Shown here: positions 1 to 5,914 of the stretch, piece after piece
Position numbering within the stretch: the first letter of the stretch is position 1
Layout of the letters: each line of letters opens with the position of its first letter
From: Methanobacterium sp.
GTDB lineage: Archaea; Methanobacteriota; Methanobacteria; Methanobacteriales; Methanobacteriaceae
Reading direction: 5' to 3'
DNA length: 7,628 bases
Assembly (NCBI GenBank): GCA_003158115.1
Contig: PMGM01000038.1
Span: forward strand, 13,118 to 20,745
The notes under the pieces: model-generated
Databases searched by the model: none
The model's input: only the letters and a program-made list of their open reading frames with translations
What the model was told of the DNA's origin: nothing
Made by a program: the position numbers and the translations under genes

Positions 1-2
1 GA

Positions 3-191
3 TCAGAAATATTATTACCTTCATACACCTTAAAGATTTATAACAGCATTAAATCACCAATACATACAATTGGGATATTATATCTATCCACGTGTAATAG
101 GGTAGGGTTTCATTATGAATGTAGTGATTTAATAAGCAGTAGAATTAAAAGTAATTTAACGAACATACAGACTGGTGATGTAGATAAATGA
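3..191 (+). CDS. Possible C-terminal end of an unidentified upstream gene (partial)
   Basis: The third frame is open without a stop from the window edge to a TGA at 189-191, 62 codons. It has no internal ATG, so if real it starts outside the window. Its stop overlaps the connectase start as ATGA, a common arrangement in archaeal operons, and it uses many ATA and AGA/AGG codons like its neighbours. In DNA this AT-rich an open stretch of this length is uncommon but not rare by chance. I recognise no family in the translation (it contains a segment LYLSTCNRVG, which superficially recalls glutamyl-tRNA reductase but in the wrong place for a C-terminus). The alternative is that 1-187 is only the leader of the connectase gene, with a TATA-like TTTAATAA at 128-135. 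Confidence 0.3.
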   Translation, partial: SEILLPSYTLKIYNSIKSPIHTIGILYLSTCNRVGFHYECSDLISSRIKSNLTNIQTGDVDK

Positions 192-1114
192 GCCTTATAA
201 TAACTTATATTGGAAGCAAAGGATGCGTAATAGTTGGAGATAAAAGAAGGATAGGATTCTATGGGCCTGAACAAGCAAGAGAAAGGCTTGAAGAAGAACT
301 TTATTTTGGAAAGATAAATACTCGGGAAAAACTTTTAAAAAAGGCAGATGAGCATGGTATTACCATTAAAATTTCTGATGATGCCGAAAAAATCCGGGAA
401 AGAGATGATGTGGTTATTGGAGAGGTAAGGTCAAAAACCACATTAGAAACTAAAAGAAAAAGGATTTATGCAACAACCGGTACTTACAGCATGATTGAAC
501 TGCTTGGATCAGATGTGCAGACAATGAAAAGTGGTGAAAGTGCTATTATAGTTTTTGGAAATAAATATACCCAAAAATTAGCTGAAAAATCTGTTAACAA
601 ATTCTGGAAATCTAAAATAAACCTACTTGAAGTAGGAAAGATCTTTGAAACTGTAATGGAACAAGTAGCATTGGAAACACCATCGGTTAGTCCTGAACAT
701 GATATGATAATCAAATATCCTAAAATCGGATTAAAGGATGCAAAGGAACTCGTACGAAAGACTATAATCCAAGATGTTAAGGAACTTTCGATGTGGCGTG
801 ATAAGCTCAGAGAAAATATGGTTAAAACATCAAAAAACATCCAGATGGCTACTAAAATTATCATTACTGGAGATATTGGTACTGTTAGTTATGTTAAAGA
901 TAATGAAATTGGTATAATTCTTAATAAAGGGATAGAAGCTCTTAACAAGGATTGGAAAGTACTTGCTAAACCATCTGAAACAATTAAGATGACAGTTGAA
1001 GATATATCAAATGTATCTAAAGGAGATTTAGCTGTTATTGAAAATGAAAATCTTTGCATTAAGAGAACTAAAGAATCATTGAACTGCGAGTTTATACTCT
1101 GTAAATCTGAGTAA
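188..1114 (+). CDS. Connectase-like protein ligase (DUF2121, proteasome beta-subunit homologue)
   Basis: This 308-residue protein matches the DUF2121 family of methanogens, whose studied member MJ0548 of Methanocaldococcus was named connectase. It is a cytosolic proteasome-beta-like enzyme that joins proteins through an acyl-enzyme on its N-terminal residue, with methyltransferase subunit MtrA (KDPGA motif) as the known substrate. Here the N-terminus reads MSLIITYIGSKGCVIVGDKR. If Met is removed, Ser becomes residue 1, and the GD-K-R block places Asp at position 17, as in proteasome beta subunits (Thr1, Asp17). Recalled relatives have Thr at position 1. The body is mixed alpha/beta. The last 80 residues (about 226-308) are strand-rich, fitting the extra C-terminal barrel of the family. 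The start is supported by GGTGATG at 174-180, seven bases upstream. No oligo-T terminator follows. The family call is strong; the activity of the Ser form is inferred. Confidence 0.85.
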   Translation: MSLIITYIGSKGCVIVGDKRRIGFYGPEQARERLEEELYFGKINTREKLLKKADEHGITIKISDDAEKIRERDDVVIGEVRSKTTLETKRKRIYATTGTYSMIELLGSDVQTMKSGESAIIVFGNKYTQKLAEKSVNKFWKSKINLLEVGKIFETVMEQVALETPSVSPEHDMIIKYPKIGLKDAKELVRKTIIQDVKELSMWRDKLRENMVKTSKNIQMATKIIITGDIGTVSYVKDNEIGIILNKGIEALNKDWKVLAKPSETIKMTVEDISNVSKGDLAVIENENLCIKRTKESLNCEFILCKSE

Positions 1115-1196
1115 ATATTGTTTAATCTGTACTATTACCAAAATTGTTAACATTAATATTATTAATAATAAATAATGGATATTATCAGTTTTAAGC

Positions 1197-1201
1197 GAGG
1201 T
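1197..1201 (+). promoter_or_regulatory. Ribosome binding site GAGGT deciding the MBL gene start
   Basis: GAGGT lies six bases before ATG 1208 and pairs with the archaeal 16S 3' end. GTG 1230, the only start in frame with the main body near the 5' end, has no comparably placed site. This supports 1208 as the original start and therefore the frameshift. Confidence 0.6.
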
Positions 1202-1207
1202 CAAAAT

Positions 1208-2009
1208 ATGAAACTAATATTTTTAGGAAGTGGTGGTGGACGGTTTCGCGACCATAACCCAGAAGAGGATGACAGGCGGATTTAGGATAGAAGATATTGA
1301 TGGTAAAAATATCCATGTTGATCCAGGACCCGGTGCACTTGTAAGAACTTATCAGTTTGGTTTAAAACCAATGAAAGTGAATATTTTAATGGTATCCCAT
1401 TCACACACAGATCATTATACTGATTCAGAAATAATTATCGAAGCAATGACCAATGGAATGACCCGTAAAAGAGGTGTTGTTGTTGGTAGTAGGAGTGTTA
1501 TTGATGGTTATGAAAGATGGGGTCCATGCATATCAAAATACCATCTGAGTAAACCTAAAGTTATTGTGATGGAAGCAGAAGATCATCAAAAATTTGATAA
1601 TTTAGATTTAACTGCTACCAAGACATTGCATGGTGATCCTAAAGCAGTAGGTTTTAAAATTAAATACGATAATTTTATATTATCATACACTTCAGACACC
1701 GAATACTTCAAAGAACTGCATAAATATCATGAGGGTGCAGATGTTTTGATAGCAAGTGTTATAAGGTCTGGAAGTGAGAGAGTTAGGGGCCATATGTCCG
1801 GAGATGACTTTGAAGCATTAGTTAAAGAAGTTTCGCCTAAAATGGCTATCATGACCCATTTAGGAATGAAATTCATAATGGAATCTCCTGAAAGAGAAGC
1901 ACAGAGGATAACAGAAAGTACTGGAATTAAAACAATAGCTGCTCGTGATGGTATGCGAATTGATCTTGAAGATTTTAATACAAAACAACCAACATTGGAC
2001 CAATTTTAA
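1208..2009 (+). CDS. MBL-fold metallohydrolase, frameshifted near its 5' end (join 1208-1246, 1248-2009)
   Basis: This is a metallo-beta-lactamase-fold hydrolase of the RNase Z-like part of the superfamily, cytosolic and binding two metals. In the rebuilt 266-residue protein the metal ligands are HSHTDH at 64-69, His141, Asp163 (YTSD), His195 and His217 (MTHLG). The frame that encodes the body can begin only at GTG 1230, which removes the first strand and has no well-placed ribosome site. ATG 1208 is preceded by GAGGT at 1197-1201 and encodes [13 protein letters not shown], the usual start of this family, but stays in frame only to a TAG soon after. Skipping one base (C1247) joins the halves as GGGRF-ATITQ. 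This is either a mutation, a sequencing error or a +1 recoding site. The substrate is unknown, and no linkage to connectase is proven although both point the same way, 93 bp apart. Confidence 0.8.
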
Positions 2010-2010
2010 T

Positions 2011-2036
2011 TTTCATAAAATATTTTTTTAATGAAA
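2011..2036 (+). terminator. Hairpin with T7 run after the MBL gene
   Basis: TTTCATAAAA (2011-2020) pairs with the TTTTAATGAAA ending at 2036, a ten-pair stem with a single bulged base. The T7 run is at 2023-2029, inside the 3' arm. It lies directly after the MBL stop. Archaeal termination relies mainly on the T run, so the hairpin may be incidental. Confidence 0.5.
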
Positions 2037-2048
2037 TTTTAGGTTAAA

Positions 2049-2056
2049 TTTAAATT
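2049..2056 (+). promoter_or_regulatory. TATA-like box of the tRNA-Thr gene
   Basis: TTTAAATT lies 26-33 bases upstream of the tRNA 5' end, the right distance for an archaeal TATA box driving a short leader. The initiator is not recognisable, and a second AT-rich stretch at 2068-2080 makes the assignment uncertain. Confidence 0.4.
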
Positions 2057-2081
2057 CATTGCAGTCGATATAATAATAAAT

Positions 2082-2155
<74 letters not shown>

Positions 2156-2159
2156 CTGC

Positions 2160-2166
2160 TTTTTTT
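2160..2166 (+). terminator. T7 terminator of tRNA-Thr
   Basis: A run of seven T begins five bases after the tRNA 3' end, the usual archaeal stop signal for a single tRNA gene. It also separates the tRNA from the integrase remnant. Confidence 0.6.
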
Positions 2167-2186
2167 AAGGATTGGAGGGTATATAG

Positions 2187-2318
2187 ATGATTAAATCTAT
2201 AAATAAGCCTATACACACAGATATTACATCAGATCCACTGTACATAGAATACATAAACTACCGCAATTTAAGTTCAGCAATCATAAAAAGCTACAACAGA
2301 AAACTTACAATGTACTAA
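2187..2318 (+). pseudogene. Tyrosine integrase remnant, N-terminal fragment
   Basis: This short frame encodes 43 residues and has a good ribosome site, GGAGGGT at 2174-2180, six bases before the ATG. Residues 16-41 (DPLYIEYINYRNLSSA then IIKSYNRKL) match the opening helix pattern of the SAM-like, core-binding N-terminal domain of phage/XerA-type tyrosine recombinases of archaea (the D-P-hydrophobic... Y-L-x-Y-R-N-L-S-x-x-T-V-x-x-Y pattern). Intact proteins run to roughly 300 residues or more and carry the R-H-R-Y catalytic set, which is absent here. None of the three forward frames after the stop resumes an integrase. Its place directly behind tRNA-Thr, reading away from it, is typical of elements integrated at tRNA genes, so I take it as a scar of a lost element. 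It could alternatively be expressed as a small protein. Confidence 0.6.
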
Positions 2319-2401
2319 GAGAAGGAACAAACATTCTATTTTACCATAAATATAGATAGATAAAAAAAAATTTTGTGATGTTAATTACGAAAACTTACAA
2401 T
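2299..2401. repeat. 13-bp direct repeat GAAAACTTACAAT (2299-2311 and 2389-2401)
   Basis: Two exact copies lie 90 bp apart, one at the broken end of the integrase remnant. They may mark a deletion or duplication junction. No function is known to me and chance is possible in AT-rich DNA. Confidence 0.4.
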
Positions 2402-2493
2402 TTTTAGCAATTATCATCCTTATATATCTTATTTCATGCGCTATTATTTGATTTAACAATAAATATTGCCTTTAAATTTTTCTGCGTGTTTCA

Positions 2494-2526
2494 GTTAGAC
2501 TATTCGAATGGATATCCATTTCTAAC
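2494..2526. repeat. Compound inverted repeat with a perfect 14-bp palindrome
   Basis: AATGGATATCCATT at 2507-2520 is a perfect palindrome. It is flanked by GTTAGA (2494-2499) and TCTAAC (2521-2526), which pair with each other, leaving a seven-base bulge on one side. It lies between the integrase remnant and the 3' end of the ABC operon. It could be a regulator site, an RNA hairpin or a leftover site of the lost element. The rest of 2319-2586 shows no gene. Confidence 0.55.
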
Positions 2527-2542
2527 TTTATCATAATTATTG

Positions 2543-2555
2543 AAAAAGTAAAAAA
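2543..2555 (-). terminator. Oligo-T terminator of the ABC transporter operon
   Basis: Read on the minus strand, T6 and T5 runs follow about 30-45 bases after the permease stop. There is no stem of note. Staggered T runs are the common archaeal termination signal. Confidence 0.45.
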
Positions 2556-2586
2556 TTGAAAATGTTAGTTTTTGATAGTTCACATT

Positions 2587-3762
2587 TTATGTAGTCATTG
2601 ATCTTCTAAATAGTATTACGGCAAGACTCATCGTAACTATTCCAAAGGCTACAAGTATGAGGATTTGAATTATTACATCGCTTATATTCGCGTTTAACAA
2701 CATCACTTTTCGCATTGCATCTGCTGCATAGGTTAATGGTATTATCTTAGAAATGTCTTGCATAAACCATGGCATCTGTTGTATGGGAAAGAATATACCT
2801 GCAAGAAACATCATAGGGAACATTATCAAATTTACGATTGTAGTACCCGTGGCTTGATTCTTTGATGATGAAACAGCTAATATTCCAATCCCTACGAAGC
2901 TGAAAATACCTAATAGTAATAGGAAGAATGCTAGTAGAATGCTTCCTTGAATTGTAACGCCAAAAAATATGATGGCTATTGCTAGGACTAAAATAACTTG
3001 TGCAAATCCTTTAACGCATAGTGATGCAGTGTATCCTAGTATGATAGAGATTTGGTTGATTGGTGCAGATAGCATACCATCAAATGTTCCCATTTCCCTT
3101 TCCTTTGAAATTGCCTCTGGAATTCCGGTCATAACCGTTATCATAACAATCATGATCATTAGTCCCGGTGCCAAGAAATTGAAATAATTTGATTTACCGG
3201 GTATTGTTGTTTCAATATTTTGGGTAAATGGAAAAACTATTGACTGTGCATTTACTGTAGTTGAACCCATTTTTACAACATTGATCTCTGCTTGCATACC
3301 ATTTAAAGCTGTGATAGTATTTGATGCAGCACTCTCAACTGAAGATGAAAGTTGTGGATTACTGTTATCTACATATACAATTAAATTCCCAGATTTGCCA
3401 TTTGTCAAATTATTCGAAAAACCAGGAGGTATAATAAACGTCCCATACACGTTGCCTCTATCGATTTGAGTCTTGGCCTCTTCAACGCTTGAATAATTTA
3501 CTATGTTCATAGCACCCGAATTTTTATTCATATTTTCTATTTGTGTTACTAATGCACTACTGGCTTGACCATTGTCAAGGTTTACTATTCCCATTGGCAT
3601 GTGTTGTTCTGTGGTAGCACTTGGAAAAATATAGCCAAACAAGAGTAGAAATGCAATTGGCAGAATTATTAATGCAGCCACTGACTCACGGTTACGTCTA
3701 AGTGCGAGCAAGTCCTTTTGCATTATGTGATAACTGTCTTTTAGTATGTATGTTATGTTCAT
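2587..3762 (-). CDS. ABC-2 type transporter permease (DrrB/YhgE-like)
   Basis: This 391-residue membrane protein is the permease of an exporter. It has one transmembrane helix at about 27-46, a large outside domain (about 50-190, rich in N, S and T, with a GTFIIPPGFS motif), then five more helices near 196-214, 240-268, 275-297, 308-327 and 362-384. The segment EREMGTFDGMLSAPI at 221-235 is the conserved cytoplasmic loop of ABC-2 permeases that contacts the ATPase. This layout matches drug, lipid or polysaccharide exporters with a large external loop; the substrate cannot be read from sequence. It starts four bases after the ATPase stop, with AAGGTAAT about seven bases before ATG lying across the end of that gene, so translation is likely coupled. 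It is the last gene of the AbrB-ATPase-permease operon. Confidence 0.92.
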   Translation of the reverse strand: MNITYILKDSYHIMQKDLLALRRNRESVAALIILPIAFLLLFGYIFPSATTEQHMPMGIVNLDNGQASSALVTQIENMNKNSGAMNIVNYSSVEEAKTQIDRGNVYGTFIIPPGFSNNLTNGKSGNLIVYVDNSNPQLSSSVESAASNTITALNGMQAEINVVKMGSTTVNAQSIVFPFTQNIETTIPGKSNYFNFLAPGLMIMIVMITVMTGIPEAISKEREMGTFDGMLSAPINQISIILGYTASLCVKGFAQVILVLAIAIIFFGVTIQGSILLAFFLLLLGIFSFVGIGILAVSSSKNQATGTTIVNLIMFPMMFLAGIFFPIQQMPWFMQDISKIIPLTYAADAMRKVMLLNANISDVIIQILILVAFGIVTMSLAVILFRRSMTT

Positions 3763-3766
3763 AGAA

Positions 3767-4777
3767 TTACCTTACCCTAGTCTGTGGATTACTGTTATGT
3801 TCTAATATGTTTGATTTTTCATTTACATGGTCACGAATTTCTTTACCTGTTACTGTCAGGAAAACATCTTCTAGTGTTGGTTCGTTACTATTGGTAATTG
3901 AGGATATGTCTCCCCCTTCGATTCTAATGGTGTCAATGATTTGGTTGAGTGCACCCATACCGTTTGCACTAATTTTAAGATTATTATCATCTTGTTGTGC
4001 CAATGCTGTTACAACTTTAAGTGATCTAATTTTTTCTACCATTTTAGATGTTAGATTCGTAATCTTAGTTTTGAAAATGGAAGTGTCACTCTTAGATATT
4101 ATGTTTTTCAGATTTTGAGGTGTATCTAAAGCTGCAATCTTACCATGGTCAATAATCGCGATACGATGACTCAATGCTTCTGCTTCTGTCATTGCATGTG
4201 TTGTTAATATGACTGTAACTCCGTTATTGTTAATATCCCGGATAATCTCTCTGATAGCAAATGTAGTTTGAGGATCTAAGCCCAATGTTGGTTCATCCAT
4301 GAAAAGTATTTCCGGTTCGGGTAAAAGTGCTCTAATGACATTAATACGTTGTTTCATACCTGTTGAAAACTTAGATATTTGTGTATCTTTCCATTTCTGC
4401 ATATCTACTAGATTAAACAATAGATCAATTCGTTCCTCTCGTTTTTGCTTTGGCATTTTATAAAGTTTACCAAAGAATCTCAAGTTTTCAGCTGCAGTTA
4501 AATCATCATACATTATCATTTTTTCTGCAACTAGCCCAATCTTTTCTCGAACTTTTGATGGATCTTTTATAAGATCATAACCTGCAATCAAAGCAGAACC
4601 TGAAGTTGGTTTTGCAAGGGTACAGAGCATCCTTATAGTTGTACTTTTACCTGCTCCATTTGGACCAAGAAAACCAAATATCTCACCCCTTTCTACCCGT
4701 AGTGATAAATCATTGACCGCAGTAAAATCACCAAACTTCTTTGTAATGTTATTTAACTCTAACGCGTATTCTGTCAT
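3767..4777 (-). CDS. ABC transporter ATP-binding protein (DrrA-like)
   Basis: This is the cytoplasmic ATPase that powers the adjacent ABC-2 permease. With the ATG at 4775-4777 it has 336 residues: Walker A GPNGAGKST at 38-46, Q-loop region IGLVAEK where Glu replaces Gln (seen in several ABC-2 ATPases), signature STGMKQR at 138-144, Walker B EILFMDEP at 156-163 followed by the D-loop GLDP, and the switch His in TTHAMTEAE. About 110 residues follow the nucleotide-binding domain and end in a NEPTLEDVFL segment, typical of the DrrA-type tail. A GTG at 4786 would add three residues, but it forms part of the ribosome site AGGTGAT that serves the ATG, so I reject it. That site overlaps the stop of the AbrB-like gene, which points to coupled translation. 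Confidence 0.93.
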   Translation of the reverse strand: MTEYALELNNITKKFGDFTAVNDLSLRVERGEIFGFLGPNGAGKSTTIRMLCTLAKPTSGSALIAGYDLIKDPSKVREKIGLVAEKMIMYDDLTAAENLRFFGKLYKMPKQKREERIDLLFNLVDMQKWKDTQISKFSTGMKQRINVIRALLPEPEILFMDEPTLGLDPQTTFAIREIIRDINNNGVTVILTTHAMTEAEALSHRIAIIDHGKIAALDTPQNLKNIISKSDTSIFKTKITNLTSKMVEKIRSLKVVTALAQQDDNNLKISANGMGALNQIIDTIRIEGGDISSITNSNEPTLEDVFLTVTGKEIRDHVNEKSNILEHNSNPQTRVR

Positions 4778-4786
4778 TATTATCAC

Positions 4787-5047
4787 CTAATTTTGATCTT
4801 TCAAAGTTTTATTTGAATTAACAATATCTGTGCCGTTTTTCATGTTTTTCAAGAGTTTCAATGCAAGATCTTTCATTAGATCCGCTTTTACAATCGCGAT
4901 ACCTTTTTCTTCATCTCCAACTAATAACAAGTTGTCTGCTGGTTTTATATTAAACACATCTCTAGCTTCTTTTGGAATAACAATCTGCCCTCGTTCACCT
5001 ATTTTAACAGTACCAAAAAGATATTTGCCCTTTTGTATTTCGGTCAT
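4787..5047 (-). CDS. AbrB/SpoVT-type DNA-binding regulator, copy 1 (operon leader)
   Basis: This 86-residue protein carries the swapped-hairpin AbrB domain: residues 11-45 contain VKIGERGQIVIPKEARDVF and then IKPADNLLLVGD, the usual G-Q-I-V-I-P-K-x-x-R and G/A-D-x-L-L-L pattern. Such proteins form dimers that bind AT-rich operators. The segment behind it (about 48-72) is helical with a basic, Asn-rich tail that differs from copy 2. It is the first gene of the exporter operon and its stop overlaps the ribosome site of the ATPase. AAGGT about five bases before the ATG supports the start. Three tandem 17-bp repeats lie 30 bp upstream. I infer that it represses or tunes its own operon; activation cannot be excluded. 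Confidence 0.9.
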   Translation of the reverse strand: MTEIQKGKYLFGTVKIGERGQIVIPKEARDVFNIKPADNLLLVGDEEKGIAIVKADLMKDLALKLLKNMKNGTDIVNSNKTLKDQN

Positions 5048-5077
5048 CTATACCTTCTCCATAAATTTTTGAAAATA

Positions 5078-5128
5078 TTCCTATTTTAATGAAATTCCTA
5101 TTTTATTGTAATTCCTACTTTAATGAAA
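5078..5128. repeat. Tandem 17-bp repeats (3 units) upstream of AbrB copy 1
   Basis: The units are TTCCTATTTTAATGAAA (5078-5094), TTCCTATTTTATTGTAA (5095-5111) and TTCCTACTTTAATGAAA (5112-5128), head to tail without spacers. A weak fourth unit (5129-5145, 10 of 17 matching) overlaps a TATA-like TTATTTAAG. Units 1 and 3 have TTC and GAA at their ends in partial dyad symmetry. A near-identical array stands before AbrB copy 2, so I interpret both as operators, probably of the AbrB-like proteins. Confidence 0.8.
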
Positions 5129-5140
5129 ATCTTATTTAAG
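5129..5140 (-). promoter_or_regulatory. Candidate TATA box of the AbrB-ABC exporter operon
   Basis: On the minus strand the stretch reads CTTAAATAAG. Transcription would begin about 25 bases further, near 5105, which puts repeats 1-2 in the leader and repeat 3 between TATA box and start. Occupied repeats would then block initiation. This is inferred from position only. Confidence 0.35.
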
Positions 5141-5160
5141 TGTTTCCATCAACCGTTATA

Positions 5161-5439
5161 AAATAAAAACTTTTAAAAAAATGAGTAGAATTTCCTTAAA
5201 ATTTAAATTATAAATTATCAGAGCAAAAGGCAATTTTTAGATACTTAAAATTATTAAGCTTCAACTAAAACAAGGAGGATTATAAAATAAATCATACTAT
5301 TTTATGGAAAGTAAAATATTATGAAAAATAGAAAAAATAAATTTAAAATGATAAAAAAAAGGTTAAAAAATTTTTCACAATAACAATTCAATTTAAATAA
5401 AAAGCAAATTCTAATTTTTATATATCATAACAGATTTAC
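5161..5439. other. Gene-free AT-rich spacer between the two AbrB units
   Basis: I see no convincing gene in this stretch. It has a GGAGG at 5273-5277 followed by TATAAAATA, but no start codon at a workable distance opens more than a few codons. Long A runs (5353-5360, 5365-5370) read as T runs on the minus strand and may serve as further termination signals for AbrB copy 2. Confidence 0.5.
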
Positions 5440-5456
5440 AAAAGGACCAACGTCCT
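5440..5456 (-). terminator. Hairpin terminator of AbrB copy 2
   Basis: On the minus strand AGGAC, loop GTTG, GTCCT is followed directly by a short T run (5440-5443). The stem has five pairs, three of them G-C, and it stands 40 bases after the AbrB copy 2 stop. It suggests that copy 2 is a single-gene transcript that does not read on into the exporter operon. Confidence 0.5.
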
Positions 5457-5496
5457 ATAACTAAAATTATTTATTAAATTCTAAAGCAGATCCTCT

Positions 5497-5739
5497 TCAT
5501 TTTTCTGATTCAATGATATCTTGGACGTTGTTCATGTTATCTAAGATTTTAATGGCAAGATCTTTCATTAAATCCGCTTTTACAATCGCGATTCCTTTTT
5601 CTACATCTCCAACTAGCAATAAATTGTCTCCAGGTTTTATTTCAAAAACCTCTCTAGCTTCTTTTGGAATAACAATCTGCCCCCGTTCACCTATTTTAAC
5701 AGTCCCAAAAAAATATTTACCCTTTTTTATTTCAGTCAT
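5497..5739 (-). CDS. AbrB/SpoVT-type DNA-binding regulator, copy 2 (paralogue)
   Basis: This 80-residue protein is about 80% identical to copy 1, with the swapped-hairpin block GERGQIVIPKEAREVF unchanged except for one Asp/Glu swap. Differences gather after residue 60, where the tail is acidic (DIIESEK) instead of Asn/Lys-rich. A longer reading from 5763 would add eight residues, but copy 1 begins at the same MTEI and GAGGGT sits six bases before this ATG, so I choose 5739. No transporter follows it; a terminator stands between it and the next unit. Its upstream region is a copy of that of the exporter operon, so the two proteins probably share operators and could form mixed dimers (inference). 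Confidence 0.9.
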   Translation of the reverse strand: MTEIKKGKYFFGTVKIGERGQIVIPKEAREVFEIKPGDNLLLVGDVEKGIAIVKADLMKDLAIKILDNMNNVQDIIESEK

Positions 5740-5787
5740 CCACATACCCTCTTTTAGTTTCATTCAACAATTTGTATTTTAAATTAT

Positions 5788-5855
5788 TTCATATTTTAAT
5801 GAAATTACTATTTTATTGTAATTCCTACCTTAATGAACTTCATATTTAAATGTAA
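5788..5855. repeat. Tandem 17-bp repeats (4 units) upstream of AbrB copy 2
   Basis: The units are TTCATATTTTAATGAAA (5788-5804), TTACTATTTTATTGTAA (5805-5821), TTCCTACCTTAATGAAC (5822-5838) and TTCATATTTAAATGTAA (5839-5855). Unit order matches the array of copy 1 unit by unit, for example the TATTGTAA variant is second in both, so the array was duplicated with the gene. Unit 4 contains the TATA-like core ATTTAAATA on the minus strand. The array begins 48 bp before the start codon, against 30 bp for copy 1. Confidence 0.8.
5841..5852 (-). promoter_or_regulatory. Candidate TATA box of AbrB copy 2 inside repeat 4
   Basis: The minus strand reads CATTTAAATATG. It is in the same place relative to the repeats as the candidate box of copy 1. 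A dimer on unit 4 would cover the box itself. Two further copies of ATGATATTTAAA (5860-5871, 5883-5894) lie upstream. Confidence 0.35.
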
Positions 5856-5891
5856 CTATATGATATTTAAATTTAATATTACATGATATTT

Positions 5892-5900
5892 AAAAAAAAA
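5892..5900 (-). terminator. T9 terminator of the flavoprotein gene
   Basis: On the minus strand a run of nine T lies 15 bases after the flavoprotein stop, preceded by an alternating AT stretch (5901-5914). It closes the TetR-flavoprotein unit before the control region of AbrB copy 2 begins. Confidence 0.6.
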
Positions 5901-5914
5901 TATATCAATATATA

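Noticed and set aside
484..864. Minus-strand 126-codon frame inside connectase
   Set aside because: It is a shadow of a well-recognised gene with no ribosome site or family resemblance.
1310..1345. Connectase-like recognition motif in the MBL protein (VDPGPGA versus KDPGA)
   Set aside because: The segment is a normal conserved part of this MBL family and lacks the Lys-Asp-Pro-Gly-Ala order; treated as coincidence.
4778..4786. GTG start three codons upstream for the ABC ATPase
   Set aside because: The GTG belongs to the AGGTGAT ribosome site serving the ATG at 4777.
4830..5072. Plus-strand frame opposite AbrB copy 1, similar to one opposite copy 2 (5513-5782)
   Set aside because: The two look alike only because they are antisense to paralogous genes; no ribosome site or family match.
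5323..5385. 20-residue Lys-rich reading frame in the spacer (MKNRKNKFK...)
   Set aside because: Its composition simply reflects the A-rich DNA and it lacks a ribosome site at a proper distance.
5078..5855. Could the repeats be a CRISPR array?
   Set aside because: Units are 17 bp, adjacent without spacers, diverged and tied to promoters; no cas genes are present.
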